A stretch of DNA of 64,000 nt from Conchocele bisecta (GCA_029237695.1 CM055274.1:73418140-73482139); one strand, 5' to 3'. Shown: positions 51,031 to 63,485, counted from the stretch's first letter. Notes: generated from the sequence alone by a model not told the origin. Numbers and translations are program-made.

Positions 51031-52099
51031 TCTTTTAAGCATATGTGGCTTTATTTGAATTTGAAAGATACGGACAAACATTGCAAACCCAGAGGTGACT
51101 TCTTGTTACAACCGGTGACACATGTATTTGGCGTGCCGTGTGGGGTTGAAAAGTTTAATGAAAGTCAAAATTTCAACAAACTTCCAACAAGCGGAAGACA
51201 GTCCTGTTTATACAAATATTGACGTTTGGGATTTTCCTTTGGCTATCTACACCTGTTGATCTAGAATTCCTCTCCAAATACGTAGCTCAAAACAAATTTA
51301 AACTCGCTGTCGCCACCAGTTTTAAGTAAATAGCCAGAAACGTTTTGTATGGCGGAAACACCATCCATCATGACATACGACAGTCGACAGCGCGATGGCA
51401 GTGACGAACACAACAGTTGATGGTTACACAACCGTCAACCATGTAGGTGTACGCCTTTGAACGCCAGCATAGCCGTGTTGCACTGATATGGCAATTTAAT
51501 TATTTCCAGCTGAATTTCAGTCACACGAATGAAGGGAAACTCCTTAAAATCAGACCGGAAGAAAACTGTCTGTATTGCAATGCAAACGACGGTGTCCCCT
51601 GTTGATTATAGCCTAATACATTAGCTATATGGTGTTCGTACAGCTGGTGTGCCGGGATTCAATTACATTTTGTATCTATGACGTATTGGTCTTGGAAACA
51701 GTTAGACCCAAAGTAACTATGCAGTAACACGGTACGGCCCATACATATACATGTATACGTTTTATGTCGTAAACTAGCATACACATGTCATATAGATGTG
51801 AGTAGAAGTTTTGTTATTACAATTCTTCCACTCCATATACACCTTTGACACGTCGCCACTTCGCATGTACAATGATTCTCGCTAATGTATGAATGTCCTG
51901 AATATTCAGATCAGATTTAATAAATATGGCCAACCATTGCTGATGCAATGCCTTCAAGTCTCTATGTGCATAATACAAGTTGATTGACCTTAAAGAGACG
52001 ATATATATGACCCTGCTCAGACCGTATATGGTCGTAACTGGTACATATGCCAAGGTAGTTACATTTCTAACTGCCACTGCATACATGATGCATATACCA
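51031..52099. other. Unassigned 1.07 kb
   Basis: No repeat family or gene recognised. Frames of 66-89 codons at the right end have no domain. Confidence 0.4.
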
Positions 52100-52316
52100 T
52101 TGGTGGCCAGTCTAGCATGCGTTCTGATATCGCCCTCATGTGGCCTGACAATGATATATACAATGTACTGCCCATTATGAGTATGGTAGATGTTTCACTG
52201 ACTGAATAAATGAGGAACAGTGCATACCCTGATCAGACTGCGTGGATGCGCAGACTGATCAGGGACTACACTGGTCGTACAAAGCCATAAACGCAATGTC
52301 TCCAGTCACAGCCACT
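52100..52316. mobile_element. Family D element, copy 7, left end decayed
   Basis: GGCCTGACAATGATATATAC, GTTTCACTGACTGAATAAAT, the core hairpin CCCTGATCAGACTGCGTGGATGCGCAGACTGATCAGGG and the right end ATGTCTCCAGTCACAGCCAC are in D order. The left GTGGCTGTGACTGG end is not recognisable. Confidence 0.7.
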
Positions 52317-52658
52317 CTATTTACATTTGCCCGAGGGATATTAATCTTCCTATTCAGTGGAAAATAATCTAAACCTGAAACATGAGCTCCAGATCGCGTC
52401 TGTCTCTTTTCGCGAGAGGTAGCCTGACTGATACATCTAAGCCACTGGTATATATATATGTACCACGGTGATACATGAGAGCTTCACTGTAATTCCGGCA
52501 TGATATTATGATCCTGTCCTCTACCGAGAGACATACAGTAATTGTAATGTGTGTCCGTGTGTGTGCCCGTGGTCCGATTAAGAAGCTTTCTGACTCCAAT
52601 CTACTACTGGGAGCATTTGTGTGCCGATATGCCGCGATGTCTTGTATAATATACAATA
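52317..52658. other. Unassigned 340 bp
   Basis: No feature recognised. Confidence 0.4.
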
Positions 52659-53014
52659 ATTCCAGCACAAAAATATTTACACAATTTGCCTAACATTTGA
52701 TTGGTCCGTAGCAAGTCTCTGTCCAAAGTTTATATCCCAGTAAACTCCCATGCCGAACTACTTTCCGTAACCGTCAGGCGCAGTTATAATAATTCTTAAG
52801 AAAACGGAAAATAAACACATTTTCTTGATGAATTTATTTAAAATGCTGGAATTATGAGGAATGAATGGCATTTTTTGTGGAATTTATCGGGGATATAAAC
52901 TTGGAAAAGTCGCGGGAATACTGGACGAGGCCTTCAGGCCTTCGTCCAGTATTCCCGCGACTTTTCCAAGTTTATACCCCGATAAATTCCACAAAAAGGC
53001 CATTCATTCCTATA
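52659..53014. mobile_element. Family F element, copy 4 (reverse orientation)
   Basis: AATTCCAGCACAAAAATATT through CCGAACTACTTTCCGTAACC to the hairpin with centre GAGGCCTTCAGGCCTTC and CATTCATTCCTAT. About 356 bp. The frames across it (61-105 codons) are arm artefacts. Confidence 0.85.
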
Positions 53015-53689
53015 ATAGCAGGTAACCGGACTGGTATCCAGGTACATATCCCACAAATGCAAAACACAGTCAAGAGATCCATGGTATTCACCGAACACGA
53101 TTACCAGAAAAATACACATGACAAGCGTGGTTTCGTATCGCCGACTAGTAGTGTCATCACCTATGATACAAACGCCTCCTAGTGCCGGCTTACGCTAAGC
53201 TCAATGTAGTGTTACATTGCAAGACACAAACGCCCCCTAACACCGAGACGAACTTCGCGAAATGCACTGAACTTGGCTGGTGTACAATTACAACACAACG
53301 TCAAGAGATCCACAATATTCGCCAAGTACGATTACCAGAATCAAATATACTTAAATGCGCGGCTTCATTGCAAATCCAATCCTTGGAATACATACATGTA
53401 CTTATATTTCTGGTATGTTACTTACTTCTGGTGTGAACCAATCCGTTGCTGCTGATAGTATACTAGTGTTGAACTTTAATTATCCTCATTGTGAGACAAA
53501 TTAAAATCGTCACATTACCTATCGCCTAATGGTTTGTCAATACGGTCCCGGAATTACCAATCCCTCGCTATAAAATGCGAATATTTATACGAACAGATGT
53601 TATCTGCAGAAAATAGAGCGCGAAAGCATTCATTTTATTTTCTCCTCGAGCTAGATGTTTGTAATTCACACATACACTTGTAACACATG
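53015..53689. other. Unassigned, with a local duplication
   Basis: GTCAAGAGATCCATGGTATT CACCGAACACGATTACCAGA (about 53069-53108) recurs in degenerate form at about 53300-53339, offset about 231 bp. No gene recognised. Confidence 0.45.
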
Positions 53690-53987
53690 TAGCCCATTTC
53701 ACCAACATTGCAAAGTATACTTTTCTAGCAAAGCATACTTTGAGGGAGAAATTTTCAATTTTAGGATAAATTTATTAATTTTTATTATACTGAATTTATT
53801 ACATTATCACAGCCAATTTGGCTGTGATAATGTAATAAATCCAGTATAATTCTGCATACTTTTAATTATCAAATATGCAGTTGTTAGTTCTATATGAAAT
53901 AATGCATTTCAGGAAAAATAAATGATTACTCCCTCAAAGTATACTTTGCTAGATAAGTATACTTTGCAATGTTGATGAAATCGGCTA
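53690..53987. mobile_element. Family A MITE, copy 7
   Basis: TAGCCCATTTCACCAACATT to ...GATGAAATCGGCTA, with the inner palindrome intact (CAGCCAATTTGGCTG). The right flank is CTG; the left flank is ATG, one substitution from the expected CTG. Confidence 0.85.
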
Positions 53988-53990
53988 CTG

Positions 53991-55093
53991 GACCTCTCGC
54001 CTATACCTCGATGGATTCTTACGACGGTGACACTTAAAGCCTCATAAATGTGCGGAGTCAATTCACCCCCGACGAATGTAGAATGTGCTTGTCCCGCGTT
54101 GAAATTGTTGAATTGTCAACCAAGTAAATAGTTACTCTTCGGTGGAGATCGGAGTTCACTGAATTTTATGTTTTAGAGAAAACGTGATTGTCACCCGAAA
54201 TAGCATTTAAGTGTACAACCTTATTTGGTGGCTGTACAGCTCTTTAACGCATGTATTGTTGAAGCATTCACTCCAAAGCCAATGCCCTGTACGTAATGTA
54301 TGCATGATTATGCATGTTCTTTCTGCATACTAATTTATTTAGTTAATTAAAACACAACACGACTGTCGTCAATTATTTGCATGTGTCTGTTTGTTTCAAA
54401 ACCCGTGTGTCATACATATATTTTGGTTGGCTATAGCTGTTGGCATCATTTCCAGATTTTGATAAAATGGACCTTCCGTAGGTATAACTTTAATATACGT
54501 GTCCTTATTATTTATATTCTGAATTATCAAAAGTAGTTTAATGATGCTAGTAAGTCTACTTCAATGATTAAAGGTGAACAACGTAGGCTCAGATCAGACT
54601 GCGCGCATTCGCAGACTACTGATATGTGTCTACGCTGGTCACATACATCGTCCTAGTGTCCCTTTTTCACAGACAACACAAACAGGCGTGTGTGGACGTG
54701 CACTGTTGCTCACCCACAGTAGCTATTTCTGGTTCTTTCAACTTTGTTTTGACTTCATCTGAAAGCGTGTCACGCATATATGCATGTCTACAGCTATTTC
54801 CAGTAAGTGTAGGTGTAACTAGTCAGTGAAGCATAGCTTGCATTTCTCTCAGAAATACCAATTTGTCATAAAGACCACACATAATGTCAGATGCAGTCAG
54901 TCAGTATCCGTACAAGGCGGTTGTACACGTACGCTGAAACAACAGTTGTATCAGATGATGATGCAACATATTCAAACATTATCTTGAAAGAAGCATAAAG
55001 ACCAAGCATCGGAATGAGAAAAGGGAAATATTACAACCAAAGAAATCCGAAAATTTCAGGTAAACTGTAACCATTATAATCTTATAAAATAAT
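53991..55093. other. Unassigned 1.1 kb
   Basis: A short D-core-like segment (CTCAGATCAGACTGCGCGCATTCGCAGACTACTGATATG) lies at about 54588-54626. Otherwise no gene or repeat recognised. Confidence 0.4.
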
Positions 55094-55445
55094 AATTCCA
55101 GCACAAAAATATTTACACAATTCCCTAGCATTTGATTGGTCCGTAGCAAGTTCTGTCCAAAATTTATATCCCAGTAAACTCCCATGCCGAACTACTTTCC
55201 GTAACCGTGAGGCGCAGTTAAAATAATTCTTAAGAAAACGGAAAATAAACACATTTTCTTGATGAATTTATTTCAAATGCTGGAATTATAAGGAATGAAT
55301 GGCCCTTTTTTTAATTTATCGGGGATATAAACTTGGAAAAGTCGCGGTAATACTGGACGAGGCCTTCCGGCCTTCGTCCAGTATTCCGGCGACTTTTTCA
55401 AGTTTATACCCCGATAAATTCCACAAAAAGGCCAATCATTCCTAT
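55094..55445. mobile_element. Family F element, copy 5 (reverse orientation)
   Basis: AATTCCAGCACAAAAATATT to hairpin centre GAGGCCTTCCGGCCTTC and CAATCATTCCTAT. 352 bp. A few extra T and missing bases in the hairpin (GGCCCTTTTTTTAATTTATC). Confidence 0.85.
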
Positions 55446-55697
55446 AATAAAGTTTCGATAAAATACATTCGGGGGATAACGAAAGTATCAGCATTAGGGC
55501 CTTTCTCTCTGGTTGTATCCAATATAATATGCTTACATGTGGCATACGTGAAAGAAGTGCGATTATTTTCAGCCAAACCAAATACATAATCCCCTGGATT
55601 TGATAACATGCAAATATGACAGTTAGCATACACTTTGAAATGTCCTTATATGTACTGTACGTGATTAGTATAATGGTTGTATTGCATTAAGAATGTT

Positions 55698-55800
55698 TCA
55701 TATCCCCGTTTCAATTTTCGACAAAATCATTAGACAGGGCCAATGTTTCTTGGATAGATTCTGTCTAACCATTTTATCGAAAATGAAAATTTGGATACGC
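55698..55800. repeat. 103-bp imperfect hairpin
   Basis: TATCCCCGTTTCAATTTTCG ACAAAATCATTAGACAG pairs with CTGTCTAACCATTTTATCGA AAATGAAAATTTGGATA, with a loop of about 26 bp. Confidence 0.65.
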
Positions 55801-56029
55801 AATATGTGCTACTAACTAACACCATCTCATTCAGTCTCAAACACCCGTTTGATAGACGCTGCGTGTATCAATGACGCCAATATAGGCTAATTGCCATTAT
55901 GTGTAACCTAGTTTAGTACAACAGAACGGAAATTGGAAAATGCAAATATGCCATACAATAGGCACGCAGACAAAACATTGTTGTATTTCAAGCAGCATAA
56001 ATGCCTCGTTTGTAATGTAGATTTTATTA

Positions 56030-56995
56030 GCCAGGCTTGTTTTTAAAAAAAAACAACAGGCTATTGGATTGGCGAAAGCCGGGCGGGCGGGGGGCGGCGG
56101 GCGTCCATTTCTTTGGTACTGTACCACATAGGACGAAACAACTTTCACAGCTTCATAACCAAGGGGTGCCCACCACATATCACTATTCAACATGTTACCT
56201 TTTTATGAACTTAACCCATTTGTTCAGCGCAGTCGACTTAGCCATTTTCAATGTTAACTTTTCGCGTTTACAATGTTAAGGTTTCGTGTTTAAGTCCATT
56301 TCTTTGGTACTGTACCACCTAGGACCACCAAACATTCACAGCTTCATAACCAAGGGGTGCCCACCACATACAACTATCCAACATGTGACCATTTATTTAC
56401 CTTGACCTATTATTTCTACGTAATTGACTTAGCCATTTTCAACGTTAACTTTTTAACGTACGTCTGGTTAAAGGTTTTTGGTTAAAGTTTTTCGTTATAC
56501 TATATCTCTGCAACTGCTTCGCCCATTACCTTGAAACTGCACATGGGTGTTTATCATCATCCATATTTTCATTTTACCCCTCAACCGTGCGGCCCCTGTG
56601 CCCAATGTCAAGGTCAAATTAATTTGAATTTGTTTGTTAAAGTTATTTCATGTACTATATCTCTGCAACTGCTTCACCCATTACCTTGATACTTCACATG
56701 GGTGTTTATCATCATTGTCGCGCCCGATTGCGGAAAGCGCGATATAGTCGGCATTTTGGCATACGTCCGTCCGTCCGTCCGTCCGTACGTCCGTGTGGTG
56801 TCCGGTTAAAGATATTTGGTTAAACTTTTTCCATCTACTATATCTCTTTTTTTAGTGTCCATGCCTCGCCCCAAGGCGCGACATGCAGGCCACGGCCATC
56901 TAGTCTACAAAATGTGGGTATAATTATGTTATCCAAGTGTCTATGCTTGGAAAAAACATGGCCTTCGTGGCTTTGCCTCGTTTCTTATTTACACG
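56030..56995. mobile_element. Family M modular repeat element, long copy
   Basis: The left module AGGCTATTGGATTGGCGAAA with a GGGCGGGCGG tract is followed by two tandem units of about 190 bp (GTCCATTTCTTTGGTACTGT, 56105-56293 and 56294-56480). Two units of TATATCTCTGCAACTGCTTC ACCCATTACCTTGA (about 56508 and 56657) follow, then GCGCCCGATTGCGGAAAGCG and a (CGTC)n run at 56765-56795. The right module is CCAAGTGTCTATGCTTGGAA...GGCCTTCGTGGCTTTGCCTCG. Its two end modules alone make up the shorter copy at 13840. No open frame of note. Confidence 0.7.
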
Positions 56996-58800
56996 TGCAC
57001 GAACAATGTTGACATATTTATGTGACTGTATGGTGTGATGAATAATACTAGTAGTTATGTTTTTGATAATTCTAAACGAAAACTATTCTGACCACTGTAG
57101 TCTAAAAAGGATCTACGCTACTCACCACCCTATCAGGAGACACACGAACGCTCTTTTTATAATAACGGGACCATTGCAGACCGACGGTGATTACTAATAC
57201 ATGTATGGGTCACCCGAAAACGGGTGATAGTTTAGGTTTAGAGAATATGCAGCCATTAGCCATGACATGTTTTTTTTTTCAGACATGATTATGTTCAAAT
57301 ACGATGGATCTGCTTGAAAATTATCAGCTAGATACATGATATGGTTATACTGATAACTCTTTCATTACGCTTATCATGACGTCATGACTAGTTTCAAGAT
57401 CATTCAGACACCATATAGGACGACTCTATTTGGTAACATGCGTTAACCGCTACCCGAGCAACTACCAATTACTTCTCAACCATTTAGTGATGTCCTTACA
57501 ATACGTCGATGACTTAATGACGGAACTCAAACATGTGTGCATACAATTTAGCGAAAGACATATCTTTCTAAGTTTGCATAGGTATTTCGGGTAAACATTC
57601 CCGATAAAATTAATCCTCTACAACGTGGCTTTACAACTTTAAACAAACTTAACATTGTGTTGAAGTGTAACCTGTATCGCTATAACCGCCCTTTCCGAAC
57701 CAATATCCATGAAAAAGATATTAATTTTGTTCTGACACCCGATGTAAACCATGATCAGACTGTACTGCTACTGTGCAGTCTGGTCCAGGTTTGCATTGGT
57801 CGGAATGGTGTGACCATACAGATATGTCAATGTATATGTATCTTTAGCTGATACCACAGCGTAAAATGCGTATGCAATATCTTATTCGTTTACGCAATTG
57901 CTACTAATGGCAAGCAGTTTTCTTATGAGGGGAAACGACTCAGGTTAGATGGATAACACTGTTTACCTTCAACCATCCATCATTGTTCGGGCTGGCCTAC
58001 ATGCAAAGCATTGTTCCATGTTACGGGAATACGCCGTACAGCTTCCCTTCTACAAGTGTACGTAGGTCAAAACAGATGGGATGTTTCTAGGTATGTTGTA
58101 TTCTCTAGTTGGATGATGATTCGACCATCTGTAACATAGTGCCATCGTATGTGTAACACATAGTGCAGAATATTATTCTGTAAGGCATCATGTATACAAT
58201 GTACAACACTATACGTTGTGTGTATAAAATGAGAACATTCTTATTCAGATTTGTTGTAGATAACTGTAGAAACCATACAAATTATGTGCCTACGAAAGCA
58301 TTAATTTGTGCTCTCGCGCTTGATTGTAATCGTTATAAGGAAAACAAACCAACTGCAACTTTTCATTACAAAGTCCAAATATAGTTTGATGGCGATTAAA
58401 GACATTTGGTTAACATGAAGACACGAAAATTTACCTTGAGTATAACGTTTCAGATTCGATTTTGCCTTTGTTGCCATTGCTTGGCCAAACCCTGAGACTA
58501 CATTTGCTTCGGACTAAACTTACCTCGTGGTCTTTCAAAAAGGTCCGGGTTACGCCCAATGCTATACTACCTTCAGATAAGATATTTTAAACAGATACTT
58601 AACAGATACACATAGTTCATACAATAATGTAACAATGTATGGAGACATAATATGACGCAATGCATACGCGAAATAAAGCTATTCTCAAGCTATTGTTCGG
58701 CCAGTCTATTTGAACTATATAATTATATAGTTGTGATTTTAGTTGTTACCGGTCATAACAAAATATGTATGTGTGACTAATGTAGCTCCGTGTCAGACTA
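56996..58800. other. Unassigned 1.8 kb
   Basis: No repeat of the named families except a D-core-like hairpin at about 57752-57787 (CATGATCAGACTGTACTGCTACTGTGCAGTCTGGTCCAGG). A short stem GTCACCCGAAAACGGGTGA lies at 57210-57228. Frames of 64 codons have no recognisable domain. Confidence 0.4.
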
Positions 58801-58868
58801 CATTGAAACCTCTCAAAATCTGACACGCTGGGAGGTCCCATGGTGTCCGGTTGAGAGAGGTTCCACTG
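58801..58868. mobile_element. Family C hairpin MITE, degenerate
   Basis: CATTGAAACCTCTCAAAATC and ...GGTTGAGAGAGGTTCCACTG. The arms differ at several positions. TA lies on the left only. Confidence 0.75.
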
Positions 58869-59552
58869 TCATCCAGGCACATCAGCACTCAAAGATATTT
58901 ATCTCAGTAATCGTGTTCCTGCGCTGACACTACCAACTGAAATAAATGACGACGAAACTCACCACAATTAAACACGTGAACGTTTTGCTTGTCTGCCTTA
59001 GAGATGTTCGTCTGCTAGCGTATGTTTTCTTAACAGGCTAATACTGAACATGAATCAAAAACATTGTTGAAAATATGCCGGAAAAGCATATCCTGACGCA
59101 GGGAAGCGATGTGTGAACGCATGAGCTAACCAAACGCAACACAATCTGGTGGGAGTATTCCAGTATAATACGGCAATGTGACATGTTTCTATTGAAAACA
59201 TGCGCAATGTAACGTCAGAGTATACAAACATGTGTCTAAAATCTACTTGAGATATCTCTATTTTCCTTCACATACACATTCATTGTATCCTGTATGTTTA
59301 CACGAATTGACAAGTGTTGTGTAACAATCACAAACAGGACCATTGTAATACAATAATGCCCTCCTTAAATTACAATTTAAAAGGTAAACATTACGCGGAT
59401 GGTCTTTATGTCGTATTATGAACAGGTATTACTCTTCTAGACACCACTCTGTGATAATCTACCTTATTGAATTTTCGAAAAGTGAATGTCCAAAACTAGG
59501 AATATGTTCCTGTAAATGCTCTCGGTATTTGGTAACATTACCAGAATATAAT
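58869..59552. other. Unassigned 684 bp
   Basis: No feature recognised. Confidence 0.4.
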
Positions 59553-59818
59553 TTTATCCCGTCAACACAGTGCGTATGTGCCGTGAAACACGGTGCCGTG
59601 AAACATTTTTGATATGCAGTCAATACTATTTTTGCATTTTACAGCCATTTGTAGGTGTTGACGGGATAAATAGAATAGTAGGTTAGTGCCGTGAATGGAA
59701 AAAAATAGCTGGCGCGGCACGGAAACGGGATGTGCTCGGCAGAGCCTCGCCCATCCCGTTTCCTGAGCCTTGCCAGATATGTTTTCCCATTCACGGCACT
59801 AACCTACTATTCTCTATA
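59553..59818. mobile_element. Family E two-hairpin element, copy 2
   Basis: It follows 23279-23545 nearly base for base over about 266 bp, including GTGCCGTGAAACACGGTGCC and the GATGTGCTCGGCAGAGCCTC centre. Only a handful of differences are visible (for example ATAGCTGG for ATATCTGG). Confidence 0.85.
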
Positions 59819-60232
59819 TTAATTGCAAGTGCAGCTGTATTACACTTATTCATGTCGCGTACTATGCGACTAGTATCGTAGCACCGACTTAAGCGAAATA
59901 TAGTGCAAATAGAAAAAAAAAATACCAATAAAGACAAAATGTCCACAACTGTCGAAATAAGCAAGCGGGATATATTATACAGCTACAGCCACACTAGATG
60001 ATGAAAACCGATGCCATTATAATACAGGTTGAATATATATGTTTTTACTTTCTTGGGTTATACGATAGTGACTGTTACGGAGAAAGAAGTGGTGTTGTAA
60101 GTCGATAATTTCTGATAGTTTCGCGGTATTAAATGGATATAATGGCTTAGAGCGGTTCCTCTGTAACTAAGCACTCCATGAACACTTTCTGTCATTTTCA
60201 ATCAATACCAGACGCGACAATGAAATAAATTA
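59819..60232. other. Unassigned 414 bp
   Basis: AT-rich with a short poly-A run at about 59915. Nothing recognised. Confidence 0.4.
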
Positions 60233-60301
60233 CGGTGAAACCCATATATATATTTAAAAAAATGGGATCCCCAGAGTGTCCGGTTCAGAGAGGTTATACT
60301 G
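60233..60301. mobile_element. Family C hairpin MITE, degenerate left arm
   Basis: CGGTGAAACCCATATATATA at the left is poorly matched to the good right arm GTGTCCGGTTCAGAGAGGTT ATACTG, which is followed by TA. Confidence 0.6.
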
Positions 60302-60308
60302 TACCGTA

Positions 60309-60402
60309 CAGTGGATCCTTCTAAACTTGACACTCTGTGAGCCCCCACCCCCCCCCCCCACCCCCCCCACCCCCCGGTGTCTGGTTTAGAGAGGCGCCAC
60401 TG
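60309..60402. mobile_element. Family C hairpin with expanded C-run loop
   Basis: CAGTGGATCCTTCTAAACTT at the left and GGTGTCTGGTTTAGAGAGGC GCCACTG at the right, with TA on both sides. The loop, normally about 10 bp, is replaced by about 30 bp of almost pure C (60344-60375). Confidence 0.8.
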
Positions 60403-62654
60403 TAATCCAGCCATACGTGCATGTATGTACCGTTTTCATTCATGCATATATACCAACGTCATAGTTAAACGATACGTCAATATTTAACACACATATTTTA
60501 CCTGGTTCCAGTTTGGATAGCTGATCCCGTACATGTTTAACCGTTTTAAATGCTAGCGTGACCTAGGTATTTACAACTCTGTATCTGTGGCAGGCATTTT
60601 GCTACTCAACTTCAAAGACGGATAAAACGGAGCCAACAGGCTAATATTTATTACTTTATTAAATATCATCGATTTCTACTTAACTGAATTGCCGATACGT
60701 CAGCCCAAGTTGACACATTGATCCTGATTTAATGACGGTTTAGTCGGATATAATTCATGGTGATGCAGTGTCTACCCCCACTGCCGATTTGACGGTGGAA
60801 GTTAAGTGCTCATACATGGAAATGACAATTTATTATGCGTAGAAATATCCGTGTGCAAATGAGGGTTCTGCATTCAGAGACGTGTGTACAACTGGTACTG
60901 ATAGCGACTAGCATCTATCATATAAAACCTAGCGGATACATACTTCGACATCGACCCTACAGCAAAAGACACATACACACATTCGCCTGACCGTTGTGGT
61001 ATGCTAACACGAGTGATATAATTGTTTCGGAATTCATGCCCTTTGTTTTCAACCACTTAAAGCCTACCTAGGGCTTTTATACCTACATTGAGAACTATCA
61101 TATCCGCCCGCATAAGGTCGCGGCCCGGGATTGGAAAATTGCAGCAATTAGATGACTGGACGCAAATTATTGTACCAATACGGTGACCGGACGTCAATGC
61201 AAATATTTGTGTGACCTCAAAACTCAGCGAAACAATTGCCATGTTGACATAATTGCGGGAAAATGGTGCATGATGGGATCATGCCAGATGTTCCCGTAAT
61301 TATTATAACTTGTAAAATGTATGGCAGATTGTTGCGATAACACTGATTTAAATTGAAAGTAAAATATACAGTATTAATGATATGAATTGGAATTTAACTT
61401 TGCGCTATTGTCCACATGTTGTTACACTGGAGCTTTAACATACACATTGGACATTACATTTGAATGTTCGCCATAAAGGAAATATGCTATGATCTTGATA
61501 ATTATGCCAATTTCGGACTAAGACTAGATGATTGATTTCATTCTGGAATGACTGACCAATTTCAGGCAATTACCTCAAATAGTTGGCATATTCACCTGGG
61601 TAGTTAGATGTAAACTCCACCAATATCTATATCTACATTCCTATGTTTCTCTCCCTTTATGTTGTTGGTATGTTCACTTTAGTGTCGAGGTATCATCATT
61701 ACAACCTCCGCTATTGTAGTGGGAATCTTTTGGTTATCATCATTTTCATCTACTGTATTGTTGTCAGGCATGGGCGTTACGACAGCCATGTGAATGGTCA
61801 ACATACATATATACTTATATACTGGTTTGGGCATTCTACAGAGGCTAGGGACAATGCTATTTGTCGGGCATATACCATTTTGATACTTGTAGTACACCTT
61901 CCAACTACAGTCAACCGTCCCTCTCTATCCCGGAAAATAGTATCGTGATTTTGATGTTGTACTGAAAACCCGCTCTAGTTATTGCTGTGACACAGTAACT
62001 GGTACATCATGTGACATTGAACCGCCGTTTCCCGATCATTTCGTAGCTCAGTTAGCCACCTATCAGGTCCGTTTTTCCTCAATCCCGAGACTGTAATCCC
62101 ATTTAGTATTATGCCCATAAGCTACGAATCCCCGTAGCAGTATGACGCACGCATAACTTTGTCAGCTTTCTGGTAAATTCAGCCACTTGTCAAGAATTAC
62201 CATCTAATTGTGATGCGGTTCCGGCGTATGCCATCCGTTTGTATTGCTCCGCCGGACCCAGTCATGTGCCCCAGATGTATCGATAACATTGTCTTCGCGG
62301 ACCTTGGCACACCACTTAAATTGATACCGACTACTTTACTATACCTGATAATTAGCCCAAGCAAATTGACCGTACTAATACCAACCCAACCATTGTTTGC
62401 GAAAAGTACGAAGTATTAAAGTGCTGGCGTCAACTGTTTCAAACACCCGCACTCCATCGCGAATATTGTTGAGTGGCTGTAGAATAAAATGGATCCTGGT
62501 GTATAGAACCGTCGGAAGTGTTTTATTAAAATATTCTAGTTTACTACCAAGCGTTATAAAATAATGAGAATAATGAGAAGGAAAATTGTCTCGCCATTTC
62601 ATGGAATATCAACGCGAGGACATGACATCATGCTTCCAGTTTTTGTTGCAATTA
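60403..62654. other. 2.25 kb without recognised repeats or genes
   Basis: The longest stretch in the window with none of the named elements. Frames up to 101 codons (61643-61948) have no recognisable domain, and the opposite-strand frame covers the same DNA. It could be intron or intergenic single-copy DNA. Confidence 0.45.
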
Positions 62655-62812
62655 TATGACTGAATATCCTGATTGGATGGCTTGTTTCAAGCCGGCTCAT
62701 CGGATTATAAAGTGGTTGCAAATATTTGCTTTGTGGTATGCAGGGTTGAAAGTGTTAGCTAGACACTATTGGTTCTTCACACGGTGTCCAATTTAGAGAT
62801 GTTCCTTTGTAT
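62655..62812. mobile_element. Family K and family C fragments
   Basis: CAAGCCGGCTCATCGGATTA and GCAGGGTTGAAAGTGTTAG (62693-62759) resemble a decayed K right half. CGGTGTCCAATTTAGAGATG TTCCTTTGTA (62782-62812) is a solo C right end. Confidence 0.5.
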
Positions 62813-63212
62813 CAACATTACCGATACACTGGTCACGGCCAACATTGCGTGTCGGGTAGCATTTATCGCTGCAACATATTGGATTAGCCATGTAATCACT
62901 TCTGACACCAATCTGGAAATTCTTTCGTCAGAACGTGGATAATTTCATATCGATTCGCACCCTCTCTCCCGACTTCGTATGGTCTCCAGGTTGCGACAAG
63001 GTACAATACGACATTTGTAACACTTGTAGGTATTTGTCTTCTTGTGAAATTCATTCAGTAAAGTGATAAACTATTGTTTTTACTGACAGTAGGTACATGA
63101 GACATACTTGAGAGGTGGATAGAACACAACGTATGTACACGGTACCATTTCGAACAATCCGATAGTGGGCTACATTTGGTCGCAAACACCCCAAGGTCCA
63201 TTCTCGCAGCTA
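62813..63212. other. Unassigned 400 bp
   Basis: No feature recognised. Confidence 0.4.
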
Positions 63213-63216
63213 TTAA

Positions 63217-63449
63217 CCCTTTCAACACCACAGACCTCTATAGAGACAATGTTTGCAAACAGTGCAGATGCAGATGAGCCGGCTCGTAACGAGCCGTCTC
63301 ATCAGGATCTCCACTGTTGTGTTAATAATGTTAAACGTCGTACAGATTACCCTTTTAGAAGAATGGGATAATTTGAATGAACAAAATTAATGAAATAGCG
63401 TGAAACATTGGCATGGAACATCCTATTAAGTTACTTGGTGTTGAAAGGG
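63217..63449. mobile_element. Family K piggyBac-like MITE, intact, forward
   Basis: TTAA at 63213-63216 and 63450-63453. Ends CCCTTTCAACACC and GGTGTTGAAAGGG. Central palindrome CCGGCTCGTAACGAGCCG. 233 bp. Confidence 0.88.
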
Positions 63450-63485
63450 TTAAGTAGTGATACATACCAATATGGTGATAGTTAA

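Noticed and set aside
56030..56995. Retroviral or LTR element because of direct repeats
   Set aside because: The direct repeats are internal tandem units, not terminal; no primer-binding site, polypurine tract or gag-pol reading was found.
62210..62419. Possible exon reading PPDPVMCPRCIDN
   Set aside because: A short Cys-containing frame without splice sites that I can support; no family recognised.
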